In this document: positions 15,763 through 26,679 of the stretch, in pieces
Layout of the letters: each line of letters opens with the position of its first letter
Position numbering within the stretch: position 1 is the first letter of the stretch
Origin: Cristatella mucedo
Taxonomy: Eukaryota > Bryozoa > Phylactolaemata > Cristatellidae
DNA length: 64,000 nt
Assembly: GCA_009760855.2 (NCBI GenBank)
Contig: WPIO01000002.1
Location: 5,701,001-5,765,000, forward strand
Direction: 5' to 3'
Notes under the pieces: model-generated
Seen by the model: the letters and a program-made list of their open reading frames with translations, nothing else
What the model was told of the DNA's origin: nothing
The model's database searches: none
Translations under genes and position numbers: made by a program

Positions 15763-17979
15763 GGGAGAGAGAGCAAGAGAGGGAGGGGACAGGCACAGGA
15801 GAAGGCTGCCAAGGTAGCAGCAGCAGGTAAGAGCAGTAGAGAAAAAGACGTGCTGGGACGAAATTTGAATGCGAATTGTGGAAGCGGCACAAAGAAAAAA
15901 AGTGAGTAGAGAGCATGGCCTCAGAGAGGGGGAACAGCACGAGAGGCTAATGCGAATATCTGTAATCGAGCGCAGACGGACAGATAGTCGGCCCGAGGGC
16001 GCGCCGACAAGACAAGACACGGACACGGACACGGACAACCGTAGTCAAAACGAGAAGTTACTGACAAGAGAGCAGCTTTGGGAATTAGTGATCGTAGCGC
16101 CGAGGCCCGACGGCGGCGAGCCTACCCATTGAGCGAGTACAAAGAGTTGCCTGCAAGCCGAGCCGGAATCAAAAAAGAAAATGAATCTCTACTCCAACGA
16201 ACCACTTGGAAGAGGCGCAGAGGTGATAGAAGGCACACCTCGCCGAAGACAGGAAGTTCAGACTGCGAAGCCGACAGAGGACAGGAATGAGGGGCAGATG
16301 TGCAATGAAAGCGCAATCGAAGCGAATGAAGAAGAGAGCTAGAGGCCTGGCTATCGCTAGACGCCGGACGAGTGCAGAACGAGCGCTCGGCTGCTCTGCG
16401 CGTCGCGTCGCGAACGACAGAGACGCGGGTCATATGTCAGCAGGAAATAAACGAGAGGAACCGAGTGTCCAACGAATGCGAGAACGAGCGTGACCAAGAA
16501 TGAACGCCGCAGGACGAAGGCCACGCGCGAAGCCGGAAAGGCGGCGAACGCGAATGAAAAAGGATCGTGTAAACGAGGTCGCATTGTCAAAGTGCCGTGT
16601 CGCAGAGCGACGCCAGGTGGCGCGCCAGCGCGCGCCGCCATCGTGGGTCCGCAAGACGAGCGGTCGCGATGGACTTCGCCACCGCGAAAACGTCCGACGG
16701 TGCTAGGCGTGGCATTAGATAGCAGCTCGCGAAACCTACCGCAGCGCGCGGTGCGGTCATTCTATTAGCGAGGAGAGCTAGAAGGAGTTCATATCGCTGC
16801 GGCACGCGTGCATGCGTCAGGAGAGAAAATCAATCGCCTTTTCAAACCTGGAGAAGTGTCCATAGAGCAAAACCCGATTAAAGTAAGTGGTCACAAATTT
16901 GGATTCGGAGGTGGGCGAGATTTTGCTGCGTTCTGTTGCGTATGCACGGGGGGGGGGGCGCAGCAGCTTGAGGCCTATTTCACGATCACACGATCCCGTC
17001 CGAGGTTGAGATTGGATGTCAGACCAAGGACGCGGACCGAGCAAGTGACTCAACTCCAGAATGCCACCCAGTCGCGAGGCGCCTGAGCCTCCGCCAGCAG
17101 GCGGTGCGCTCGCGATGCGCTTGAGCGCGTCGACGCCGCGGCCAGTGGCCCTCGCGCGACTGAGGTCAAGGACTTCGGTTGACATCGTGCTGAACGCAAC
17201 CTCGGTGCATGCCGATGGGCGTTTCTCTCCGTGAAGTAAGCCCTACTATAATATCGACCAGTGGTTCGTACTTACCTAGCAATCATTCGGGCGGCGCGAG
17301 CTGAGCGAAGCATTTCAGGAAGCGAACTCTTCTGCAGCCGCAGAATTAGCCGACGTCCGAGAGAGCCGGCCTAGGTTAAAGCTCGCTCGCTCGCTCGCTG
17401 TTCGCCGAGGGGTCTCAACCTTTCGGAGTGCAGAAAATAGCTGCGCGATTGCGAGCAATTGGCTTCCTCGCGCAATTTACGAAGGCGCTGGGCCGCCAGC
17501 GGCTTGTCGAAAGGCACGAGTCGAGAAAAGAGAGAGAGAGAGAGAGAGGTTTTTGTTAGCCGACGGACGCAAATAGCTCACGCGGCCTGGACGAGCACTG
17601 CCGCAAGTCGGGGCCGCGTTGGTTATTTGCGTCTGCCGCGGCTCGCACGCCGCAATACCACGCGGACCATGAACGTCGAGTTTGAAAGCTGCACCTCGCA
17701 CGGGCAAAATTCGTCAGCCATTTTGTTCCGAACGCGGAACGCCCCCTTGCAGCCGCCGCCGCCGCCGCCGGCTTGCGTGACTGCGAAGCCGACCAAAGTG
17801 CCTCGCTCATCTAGCGCTCTGCACCGGCGCTCGGCTTCGCATCGGCCACGAGGCAGAGGCAGCCGCTCGTGCGCCACTTCGCGCCACCACCGCCGCCGAG
17901 CAGTTGCTTTCGGCCGGATATGGCTTCGCGAAACTCGCGCCGGCGCCGAAATTTGCCGCGCGTCGACCCGTCGTCGCAC

Positions 17980-18660
17980 GCCGCCGCGTCTTAGGCGCAT
18001 GCGCGAGTGACGAAAAGCAGATGACGGCTCAGGTGTGCGCGATGCGCCCGCGCCTCACCCGCCGCGCTGCGTCGTTCCGTCTTCACGCTCGAGCGGGCGC
18101 GAAAATCGAAATCAGACTAAACGTGCGTATAAATAGCTGCGCTCTGCGCATCGACCGTGCAGCGCGGTGCACCGTCTGCCAAGAGCCACGTGGGCCGGCC
18201 TCAGCATTAGAGATGAAAAGGGCTCATCGCAATAACACTATATTGAGTGCAAACGCGGGACGGGCTGACGGCGGTTCCGAGCGAAGGACGGCGCGCGTAC
18301 CGCGCGAGTCCGCTATCGACGGTTGCGAACGGTAGCTTCCGATCTCAATCTCGAGTACGATCGGCGAGCGGAAATGAGCTCACTACGTTATGAAGAGCCG
18401 CATCTTTGAGCTCCCGTCGTGCCTCGCCCGTGCGCTCAGACAAGCGCCTTAACGCACGCGCTCGGCCGCAAAGAAACGCTCGCTGTACCGCGGCCACATT
18501 TTCTGCAGCCGCAACTCCGTTTGGATAATATAACAGGGGTTTCCACCATGCCGTGCGCACTTATCGACGAATCCTTGCTCGGTGCTGATGCAGTAGCCCA
18601 GCCAGTCACCGGTTCAGAACCTGCAGACAGCTTATTGGCACGACATCGACGGTGGTCGCA
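17980..18660 (+). repeat. Tandem unit copy 1: TATA-containing block plus coding-like segment
   Basis: Copy 1 contains a block at 18,030-18,191 with TATAAATAG at about 18,128-18,136 and a coding-like segment at 18,566-18,651. Both parts recur in the same order in copy 2 (18,661-19,409), and both copies begin with a shared CGCACGCCGCG...CGTCTT stretch. Sequence just upstream of copy 1 (about 17,905-17,979) weakly resembles the end of the coding-like segment, suggesting a decayed third copy. Confidence 0.7.
18548..18651 (+). CDS. Candidate short exon, copy 1 (unrecognised)
   Basis: An ATG at 18,548 in a favourable ACC-ATG context opens a frame through Asp-Glu-Ser-Leu-Leu-Gly to Leu-Leu-Ala-Arg-His-Arg, followed by a GT at 18,652. 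The homologous frame at 19,320-19,408 differs mainly at third codon positions or by conservative changes (Ala/Val, Asp/Glu, Thr/Ala) and has one in-frame 3-nt insertion. That pattern suggests a protein-coding past. I do not recognise the protein, and the rest of the gene is not evident. It could also be an old fragment of a retroelement or a host pseudogene. Confidence 0.35.
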
Positions 18661-19409
18661 CGCCGCGTCTTCGGCACGAGCGCTAGCGGCGAGAGGCAGC
18701 TTCGCAGGTGCGCGCGATGCGCCCACGCCGCACCCGCTCTGCCTCTTTTGATCGTCGCGCTCGAGCGAGCGCACAAATCGAAATCAGACTAAACGCTCAT
18801 ATAAATAGCGACGCTCTGCGTATGATCAATGTAGCGTGGAGCACCATCTGCCAAGGGCGCCACGTGCTGAGTGTGAAAATATCTATGGACAGCCAAAAAA
18901 CATACGCATATGCTGTTCGCCGGTATGCGTTTAGCGTAGCGTTATTCCATCACGATTCAATATGCCCTCCCTTGTCTGGCCAGGCAGCGAGGCCGGAAGC
19001 TTCTGTGCTGTCTCGTCCGCTGAAGCGCTTTCCACAGAACCCGGATTTTATTGACAATGTCGGCTACTAGTGTAGGCCGAAAATCCTGCCTCAGCCGCTG
19101 GCTCTATCACTACGTAGTCGTTCTATGGGGTTTAAATCAGGCAACTGGCTGGGCCATGGCATAAGCACCGCACAAAAGTTTTTCAAAAATTACCTCACTG
19201 GCATGACGGTGAGCTCAGAGTCGTTTTCGTCCTACCAAATACACCGAACCCGAAGCAGCGTATTTGAGCTTGTGAATCCTGCTTGCTAGGCATGCAAGAG
19301 CTTAAGTAAAGCTCTTTTTGACGAATCCCTGCTCGGTGTCGATGCAGTGGTGTCCCAGCCAGTCGCCGGATCCGAGCCTACAGAGAGCTTACTGGCACGA
19401 TATCGACAG
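18661..19409 (+). repeat. Tandem unit copy 2
   Basis: Contains the second TATA-type block (18,705-18,867, with ATATAAATAG at about 18,800) and the second coding-like segment. Within the TATA block the strings AAATCAGACTAAACG, TATAAATAG and CCATCTGCCAAG or CCGTCTGCCAAG are shared with copy 1; the sequence between block and coding segment is more diverged. Confidence 0.7.
19320..19408 (+). CDS. Candidate short exon, copy 2 (unrecognised)
   Basis: Open frame homologous to 18,566-18,651, ending in a GT (CAG|GTGCGT) that would be a good splice donor. Upstream is CTCTTTTTG rather than an ATG, so this copy may lack its own start. A (GTGC)n run follows at 19,410-19,430. Unrecognised product. Confidence 0.3.
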
Positions 19410-19431
19410 GTGCGTGCGTGCGTGCGTGCGT

Positions 19432-21884
19432 GCTCCAGCCGCCGGCTTGGAAACTTCGTAGCGCCGAGGACGTTAATTTCGCCGCACTCTTTGCTCATTG
19501 CAGGCTCAGCCTTTCCTATTTTAGTGCAGCGCCTCCATAGGCTAGCCTAGTTTATTCACCAGCGGCGAATATTAGGAGGACGTTCGGACGAGCGGCGAAG
19601 CTTAGGAGGAAGGACGTTCGCATCGCAAGGTAGCAAGCTGCTACCTTGACCGACGCAGAGCAAATGGCGAGCGTCTCGAGCAGCCACTCGACACGACCGG
19701 TGCAATCGCTCCGCTTGCAGCAAGCAATAGGAGAGCTTGCCTGTCGAAGGACCGGAGCTGACCTCTGTCAGGGTCATGAGGTGCTCGCAGCTCAAGCCAC
19801 TGCCCAGGGGACACTTCTCACCGTCTCCATAATGTAACAATCCTCCACCACAGTCACGTGATACGGTCTCGGCATAGCCGCAAGCGATGCCGACGCGTTC
19901 GAGCGGACGGCGCTCCAGTGCTCTAGTGCTGCTTGCCGAGCGATTCGCAGAGCTGCTCCGAGTCGGAGCAGCGCCGACCTCGCCGCCTCGCACGCAGCGG
20001 CGGCGGCTGACCAAAGTAATCCGTGGGAGCCGCGGAGCTTTTCGAATTGAATAGGCGCTTCCGGTTTCGATGCGTCAATTGCAATGGCGACTACTTCGGG
20101 CATTCTTATCGTTGCCATGCGAGGTAAAGCCGATGCTGACGGAGTGACAGTTGTCGGCGGATTTGTAGTGCCTGCGGCGAGGGTTCAAGAGACGGCTGGC
20201 TGCTGAGCGCGACCTCCGACGCGGACGACAACCTTGTACGTCGAATTTTCTCCGAATTTATCTCCTCCTGGCCACCGTAGTTCCTCCCCAGTGCCTAGCC
20301 AAAGGTTCTTGAGATGGAGTCCTAGTCCAATAGTTGGACTGAACAGGTAGGCGATCGTCGGTCACAGCGCTTCGCTGAGACCGCTTGTTTCCTCCCGCGA
20401 TTGCGAGACATCTTGGCTAGAAAGGGCAGCGCCCAAAGGGTCGCGGCCTCAGGCGGTCTCAAACTGTTGGCCGCGTAAGTCGCGAATGCGTGACGGATGT
20501 TCTGCGGACGTCTTTGCCTTTCGCTGCTTGTCTTCTTCTAGTGGCTCGCGCGCTAGAAGGCTGGGCGCTGCGGACGAACGCACCCTAGCTAGCGGCGGTC
20601 GCAGAGATTCCGTCGAACTTCGAATGGTAAAAAGCATGAAAGGCCGCCGCGCATTCAAGTGCGTGCACCGGCGCGGGAAAAGCCTGCGATCTCTGCTGCA
20701 CGATCGAGGTATGCTCGGCCGAGTGCGTCCATTGCGTCGAGCGCCTGCTCCTTTCGAAGCTGCACGCTCCCGCCATGCTCGAGCGGAGTGGCGGCGACTT
20801 GCGCGGAGCGGCGGAATCTCACCGGGCACCAATGCCCGACGAACGCCAAAACGCGAACAGCTTTGAATGACTGGACGCTTTCCTCGACTACTTCTGATCC
20901 CGTGCTCTCGGTCAGATTGCACCGGTGCTTGAGATTATCAGCAGCTTATGCAGTGAAATAGTTAGAAGCAGCACGATCTGTCCTAATCTACCGTTAAGGC
21001 TACGTAAAAAGCTACCAAAGTGATGCCTGGGGCTATATGTACGGCGAGCTGTCTGGTGCTGTGCAGAAGTAGACCCTATACGGCTACGGAGTATCTGTGC
21101 ACTTCTAGGTTGGCAACATGGACTTGTTATTAGACGATAGAAACGCTCTTGAATTAATCGTATTGTGCTATCGACACGACATCTGGGCGCCTCGGAAGCG
21201 GCTGCTATGATGACTCATTAGCTGTACTTCGGGATGTTAGCTCTACAAACATCCGTCACGTGCCTGCATGGATTTGCAATTGCTATGTGCGAAGTGCTTG
21301 TGGTAAGGTATTTAATTCAGGAGCCTTTACAGCACGTTATTGACATTTGAGTTGGACGTGCTGAATAATTGCTAATAATTTCGACCTCTTCAGGACCCTT
21401 AGCAGTTGTCGTTTACTGTTTGTATTGCTTATGACTATCTTGATGAGCTTTACACCCTCAGGAAGCCTTTCAACGGTGGCTCCATCGATGAGTATTCCGA
21501 TCGTGGATTTCGATGCTTGAAAGCTCAAATCTCGCCGCTTTCTCTTTAAAACCTGGATATCGAAAGAGAAATTGCCGAAACTCGGAAGCTACCGAAGCTA
21601 GCGAAGCCTCACATGAAGTTACCTGCCTTGCATTGGGAGCACTCAAGTCTCAGCTTAAGACAGACGCGTCTGTTTCGACCGTATGTCTCTTGCGTGCACG
21701 TGACCTTGTCCATTTTCCAGTGTTATTTAAGTGCTCAGATGTCCATGTTTTAGTTCATGCTGCTTAATAGAGACATTCTAAACAGGGGCCCCTAGTGTGT
21801 GCATTTGCACGGTTGTGTAAACATAAAAGCTTGCTTGTCATTCGTCAACTCGTAGTTATTGCTTCTTTTACAGCGAGCTGCGTA
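19432..21884. other. No gene called; composition shifts toward A+T
   Basis: Contains several open frames of 100-157 codons (minus 19,556-20,014 and 19,792-20,118; both strands near 20,449-20,922) with no domain I can defend. Composition becomes distinctly more A+T-rich after about 20,900. Confidence 0.35.
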
Positions 21885-22075
21885 AACAATAATATTAAAA
21901 ATAAAAATAATGATACTCGTTATTATATATATTTTCTTTACACAATCTCTTTATAGGCACTTTATATGTGGAAGCTTGTTAATTCATTAATGATAACATG
22001 CGCAGTGCCTGCACGCACTCATAAGCACATAAAAGACATTTCACCCGGACCCAGAGAATGCGGAATAGCAGTGTT
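21885..22075 (-). mobile_element. Degenerate LINE-1 3' end
   Basis: AAT-type tail at 21,888-21,912, a remnant of the GCGC stem-loop (CTCTTTATAGGCACTTTA) and the following 3' UTR motif with ATGCGCAGTG...CATAAGCAC. It is strongly mutated and short. Confidence 0.5.
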
Positions 22076-22984
22076 GTGAGGAAATTTGCGTAAATGACAT
22101 GTGCCTCAAGGTGTGCAAAACAAGGTTAGAGATCATTTGTAGTTCCCAAATAATAATAATTAGGAACATGATAAGTTATTATCTATGGTTGAGACCAAGT
22201 GAAGTCGATCCCGAGTGATGGTTTGGGGATTGTACTTTGCGGATGGTGCTTTTGATATGAAGTGCCTCTGTAGCTTTAGAATTTACAACTCAAGGAGAAA
22301 AATACGGCAACGTAATTGAGGTAAAGATGTACTCGGTTGCTGTCATCATCTGCTATCGTTTCCATACCTGCATGCATTGGCAGCAAGCGCGCCATTACTC
22401 GTCACGACTGCGCTTCGAAGCGCTAGCTTTGCTAACGTACGCCATGTGTCTGCAAGGACCAGCTCCTCAAAGTTGCGCCTTATGTTTGGCATCAAACTTG
22501 GGTTTAGGAACCGCGAAAGCTCATTTTGTTTACTGAACTACACTAAGTTTAAGTACGAGTTTACGGTCTCGCAGGGCTCGACGCGAAAGCGGCAACACAG
22601 ACAGCGTGCGAGGTGCACTATATTCAAATCAAACGAAGTAGCCTTGCAGACGTAAACGTCTACATTTCGTCGAGAAATGGCCCGTATCCGCCGCGTAGCG
22701 TAGAGAGAGCTAGCGCAACGGCCAACTGAAGGCTCCCAGAAGTGATCGCAGAAAGATGGCAATCAATAAAGCCAGCGGCGACGCCACTCGCCGGAGAAGC
22801 GCGCTCTTGGCGCACTGCTCCGGCTAGCGAGATGTCACGCAGGCGGTTACCATCACTCCTTTCGCTAGACACCGCACTCATAACTACCTCGTAACCTTTG
22901 AGAGTTTCATTTTAATAGCTCAGCCAGTGATCGTCGTAAAAAATCGTAGCAAAAACATCAAGATAATAGGTGTAGGGAAGTAGT

Positions 22985-24240
22985 AATACTGACAATTTTA
23001 ACAATGCATCTGTAAAGCACCCTCAGAAATAGATCTCTTTCTAGGCCCATATGCTGTAAAGGGAGCGTATCAGCAAGGTTAGTTACAAAATGCTCTGTGT
23101 CAGCATGCAAAAGCATACTAAGAATAATTCACGAGGAATTAGCGAACGCTGTGAGAAAGAGGTGCGTGATTAACTTCTTTTTTTACATGCCGTCGAGTCG
23201 GGGAATGTTGCGACGTCATTAATGAGTGAGTTCACGGCTTTGAGAGCATACGGGTAGTGGCAGAGCCAGAGGGCATTTGCCCTCCCCCCGCCCCGGGGCG
23301 CCGAGAACAGGGCCGCATCCCCTATTCCCACACTGTGTGGCCGTCACCAACGAATAAATTATGCTTTAATTATACTCAATAAGCAACCGCCGGGAGCGTG
23401 TCGAATACAAATTATGATTTTATGCTGCAATGTTTCATTAATTTCGGGTTGGCCCGCCTACTTGAAAAACTCGTGGGTCTGGCCTCCACATGCAAGTTTT
23501 GCTGTTCTTACCCCCAGATAAAAATCCTAGCTCAGCGACTGACTAAATGCACTATCTCCACAGGATTTTAAGTTTGTACGAGGCGCAAATAAATTTCTTG
23601 AGTCAAAAAAGGTGGCTGGTCCGATACCTTACCTGTTTTGAATTAGTTTTCAGAGGTTCAGCTGGAGCAAAAGATTAGAGAGCCTAAAAGCGCAAGTGGC
23701 AAAACCGTTAAGTCGGTACGCTGCTTGATTGGGAGTCAGTGCACGCCACTGAGAAGCTGTGTAATGTGGAATTACGAATTGAACGGCAGGCAAGCGTGGC
23801 TGAGCTGCATACCAGCTGGAAGTACGTTATTGCACCGGCCGGAAGACCTGCAAGCAGTAAGTTACATAAGTCGAGGCGGAATATATGAGGTCATGCTGTC
23901 TAAGCAGGCCGGAATTTATGCACGGTTACATAGCTGAAAGTTGGTAGACTTGACTGCGGAGCTAATGAGGTCATCTAGAGAAAGGTCGTTTTGTTACCGG
24001 ACAACCAAATTTTGTGAGACGCTACAGGAAATATGCTGGCAGAGTCAACTTTGAGGGCGATGTTTTCCTATTTCTGAATTACAATTGGATCACCCTTCAC
24101 TAATATGGTCGTTTTTATCACTTTTCAATTTGAGAAAGTTTTCTTCCAACCAGGAGTCGCAGTCAGCAATGCATGTAGCAAGTAGAAGTTGAGAGTGTTG
24201 AACTTGCTGGTAGGAAGAAACAGATAAAGTATACAGGTAC
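22985..24240 (-). mobile_element. LINE-1 copy, old, interrupted by a hAT-like MITE
   Basis: The minus strand carries the 3' stem-loop remnant at about 22,998-23,040, the 3' UTR, the C-terminal coding region to about 23,835 and, further upstream, reverse-transcriptase sequence (Trp-Leu-Glu-Glu-Asn-Phe-Leu-Lys-Leu-Lys-Ser-Asp-Lys near 24,090-24,160) matching the region just after the YADD box in the intact copy. Stops and frameshifts are frequent. The copy is 5'-truncated at a 14-bp inverted repeat (24,217-24,254) and split by a nested insertion at 23,255-23,541. Confidence 0.75.
23255..23541. mobile_element. Non-autonomous hAT-like element (MITE) nested in the LINE
   Basis: LINE sequence breaks after GAGAGCATACGGG and resumes at ACTAAATGC...AGGATTTTAAG. 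The intervening roughly 287 bp begins TAGTGGCAGAGCCAG and ends CCTAGCTCAGCGACTGA, whose reverse complement starts CAGTCGCTGAGCTAGG. These ends resemble the CAGNGGCGGANCCAGG termini of many hAT MITEs. No transposase frame is present. I could not define a clean 8-bp target duplication, so the family assignment is inferred from the ends. Confidence 0.55.
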
Positions 24241-24254
24241 ACTTTATCTGTTTC
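24217..24254. repeat. 14-bp perfect inverted repeat at the LINE 5' junction
   Basis: GAAACAGATAAAGT at 24,217-24,230 and its exact reverse complement at 24,241-24,254, separated by ATACAGGTAC. It coincides with the 5' truncation of the minus-strand LINE copy and is probably a fold-back scar of reverse transcription. Confidence 0.85.
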
Positions 24255-24322
24255 TTGCGGCGAAAGTCGACTCGCAAGCCGTCTGGCAGCTGTCGTACCG
24301 AGCGCGTGCGAGCGTCTACCGC

Positions 24323-24507
24323 GCCGTGATGGCACACTGGGTAAGGCGGTTTCTTTCACGACCTCGGTCCCGAGGTCGTAGGTTCGATTCCTGCGGTGGG
24401 CGATCCTTTATCGCCACTGCAAGCGGTGGTTAATAGCCGTAAAGGCTCTTCTGTCGCTACAAAAAGAGGCTGTTTAATCAGCTAGGATTTACTTATTTAT
24501 TTATTTA
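24323..24507 (+). mobile_element. SINE-A copy 1 (tRNA-derived)
   Basis: Begins GCCGTGATGG; A box TGGCACACTGG at 24,330-24,340; B box GGTTCGATTCC at 24,381-24,391, a perfect match to the GGTTCGANNCC consensus. The body contains GCCGTAAAGGCTCTTCTGTC and ends TTTAATCAGCTAG before a (TTTA)n tail to about 24,507. Between the boxes a 10-bp inverted repeat, ACGACCTCGG/CCGAGGTCGT, replaces a normal anticodon arm. Confidence 0.85.
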
Positions 24508-25250
24508 CCGCGCCGAGGTGGCGTTCGGCCTCAGGCGGTCGGCGCGCCGCTTCGGCCGCGAGCCCTCGCCGCCGCGCGCCGGTCTTGCGGCGAGCGAATG
24601 AATGCCACTCTCGCCGCCTGCCCGCCCCAGCCACAGTGAGCGGGGCGGGAGCCCAGTCGGGCGCGCAATATGCGCTTGAGTGCGGCGCCAACGAGGCGCC
24701 GCCGTCTCCGCCGCCGCGGCTGCGGCCGCCAAATTCTTGCATCGCCCCCTTAGCTGCCGCCGCCGCCGTCGCCGCCGCAGGTGCGCAGCTGGCCCCGCTG
24801 GTAGGATTTCTAGTAGCTATTGACTCGACCGGGCGCCCAATTCACTCGGCTCTGCTTCCGGCTCGCCGAGCGGCTCTCTTCCGGTTCGCCGAGCGCTTTC
24901 GCTCGCGGCCACTCGTTGGAGCCGCCCGAAGCCGGCCGGCCGGTCGGTCGACCGGTCGGTCGGTCGGTCGCAGAGTGGACGCCAGTTGACTCCATCCACC
25001 AACCCAGCCACCCAGCCACCCACCCACCCAGCCACTCACCCACTCGCGTCGCCGTAGCCGCCGCCCAGGAGCAGCAGACTTTAGCGGGTCGGCTGAGCGA
25101 TCGAAATGGCGGCTCGCCAGCCGGCGCACCGAAAGTTTATTGCGTCGCTCGCAGCTCGCTGCTTGGTTGTCTGGTCTCGCCGATCAGCTACGTTGAGCGG
25201 CGGTCACGGAGCGCGGCAGTAGCAGTTCGACAGCCTGCACATGTGCCTCT
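24508..25250. other. CpG-rich island with CGGT and CCAC runs
   Basis: Isolated GC-rich block with a (CGGT)n run near 24,940-24,970 and an ACCCAGCC/CCAC run at about 24,998-25,035. It sits just 3' of SINE-A copy 1. Several GC-rich open frames lack domains. It could be the promoter of an undetected gene. Confidence 0.4.
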
Positions 25251-25659
25251 GGAAGCTGGAAAGGGTACAGCTTGATCGCGACTCTCTTGCTCCCCCTCTC
25301 TCAGCGGCGCCCCCTGTCGGCCACCACAGTTGGCGGACATGAGTAACGTCTCAGATGCCTGCTTTGCTCGCATTCTGGCTGCACAATCCAGTCAGCGGGC
25401 AAACGAGAGGATCAAGCGTTCTGCGAAACATTGCGCTGCATTGGCACGGGTCGGATCAGGGAAAGCAATACTCGCATTCCTGGACGATGCAACGGCCAAC
25501 GGTCGCTAACCGTGTCATTTGGCAGCCGAGGACATAGCCAACTGAGCATCTGCGCAGAATATGCCCGGGATGTGTTGAGAGCAACAGTACGACTGAATTT
25601 AAAACTAGGGAAAACCCGACGCCGGCTGCTCACGCAACGTTTTTGAAAGTACTTGCTCT

Positions 25660-26679
25660 TTGGACAGCGGATGGTCATCTGATGGTCAAAGATCATCTGA
25701 AGTACCTCTGAAATATGGAGTACCTCAGGGCTCAGTGCTAGGTCCGGTTCTTTTCACGGTTTATACTCTGCCTCTTGCTGATGTGATTGCCAAGCACAAT
25801 CTAGGCTTTCACTTCTATGCGGATGACATTCAGTTGTACCTTTGCTTTGATCCCTCCCAGCCTTCGAGCACCTCAAATTCTCTCAACTCACTAGCTGCAT
25901 GCATTGATGACATCCGCACATGGATGGCAGCAAATTTTCTAAAACTTAATGATGATAAAACTAACTTACTAGTTATGGGCAAACCCAGTGTGATTCAGAG
26001 ATTGGAAAGGCTGACTCTCAAAATTGGCTCTGCCAGCATATCTCCCGTCGAATCAGCTCGGAATCTAGGTGTCATATTCCAAAGCGACCTCTCGTTAGAC
26101 GACCATATCAACTCCACAGTCAAATCCGCCTATTTTCAGCTTCGTAACATTTCTAAAATTCGGGCTTGTTTAGATAAAGATACCACGTCCAAGTTAGTTC
26201 ATGCATTCGTGACATCCCGTCTCGACTTCTGCAACTCACTGCTTACTGGCCTACCAGCATGTGCGATCAGGCGATTGCAGCTTGTGCAAAATTCTGCAGC
26301 TAGGCTTGTTTGTCGTCAGCGTCGCAGTTGCCACATTACTCCACTTCTCGCCGACCTGCACTGGCTACCAATGAAGCAACGGATTGACTTCAAGGTTTTG
26401 TCGCTCACTTTTAGGTCCCTTCATTCTATGGCTCCAGCCTATCTGTCAGACATACTCCCCAATCAGGCCAAGCATCGTACCACCCGCTTTTCGGAATCCA
26501 ACAGTCTAGAAATGCCTCATACACACCTTAAATCCTTTGGAGACCGTGCATTAAGTTCATATGCTCCCAAAGCCTGGAACTCCCTCCCGACCTGCGTCAG
26601 AACATCCCCTGACCTGACCACATTTAAAAGGAACCTAAAAACACACTTATTTAGGACAGCATTTAGTGGGTCCCTGTGA
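25660..26679 (+). CDS. Partial non-LTR retrotransposon reverse transcriptase
   Basis: 339 codons open to a stop at 26,679. Visible motifs: the PQGSVLGP turn (about residue 23), the catalytic YADD (about residue 53), the following FLKLNDDKT segment, NLGVIF (about residue 137), and the C-terminal region LVQNSAARLV...LHWLP...WNSLP...FKRNLKTHLF typical of the CR1/Rex1/Jockey group. Endonuclease and N-terminal palm and finger motifs are missing through 5' truncation. The first Met is not a true start. The fragment probably has no host function. Confidence 0.85.
   Translation: MDSGWSSDGQRSSEVPLKYGVPQGSVLGPVLFTVYTLPLADVIAKHNLGFHFYADDIQLYLCFDPSQPSSTSNSLNSLAACIDDIRTWMAANFLKLNDDKTNLLVMGKPSVIQRLERLTLKIGSASISPVESARNLGVIFQSDLSLDDHINSTVKSAYFQLRNISKIRACLDKDTTSKLVHAFVTSRLDFCNSLLTGLPACAIRRLQLVQNSAARLVCRQRRSCHITPLLADLHWLPMKQRIDFKVLSLTFRSLHSMAPAYLSDILPNQAKHRTTRFSESNSLEMPHTHLKSFGDRALSSYAPKAWNSLPTCVRTSPDLTTFKRNLKTHLFRTAFSGSL

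Noticed and set aside
15037-15890. Long Ser-Leu and Arg-Glu frames on both strands (also at 6,029-6,652, 40,179-40,784 and 51,121-51,732)
   Set aside because: Products of GA/CT microsatellites with no start context, domains or flanking coding sequence.
19792-20118. Minus-strand frame beginning MPEVVAIAIDASKP-like, reminiscent of a universal-stress-protein first strand
   Set aside because: Similarity is limited to about ten residues; the rest is Ala/Arg-rich with no further family motifs and no partner exon.
24330-24391. Functional tRNA gene
   Set aside because: A and B boxes are present, but the acceptor and anticodon stems do not fold as a tRNA and the same sequence recurs with a shared tail, so it is a SINE head.
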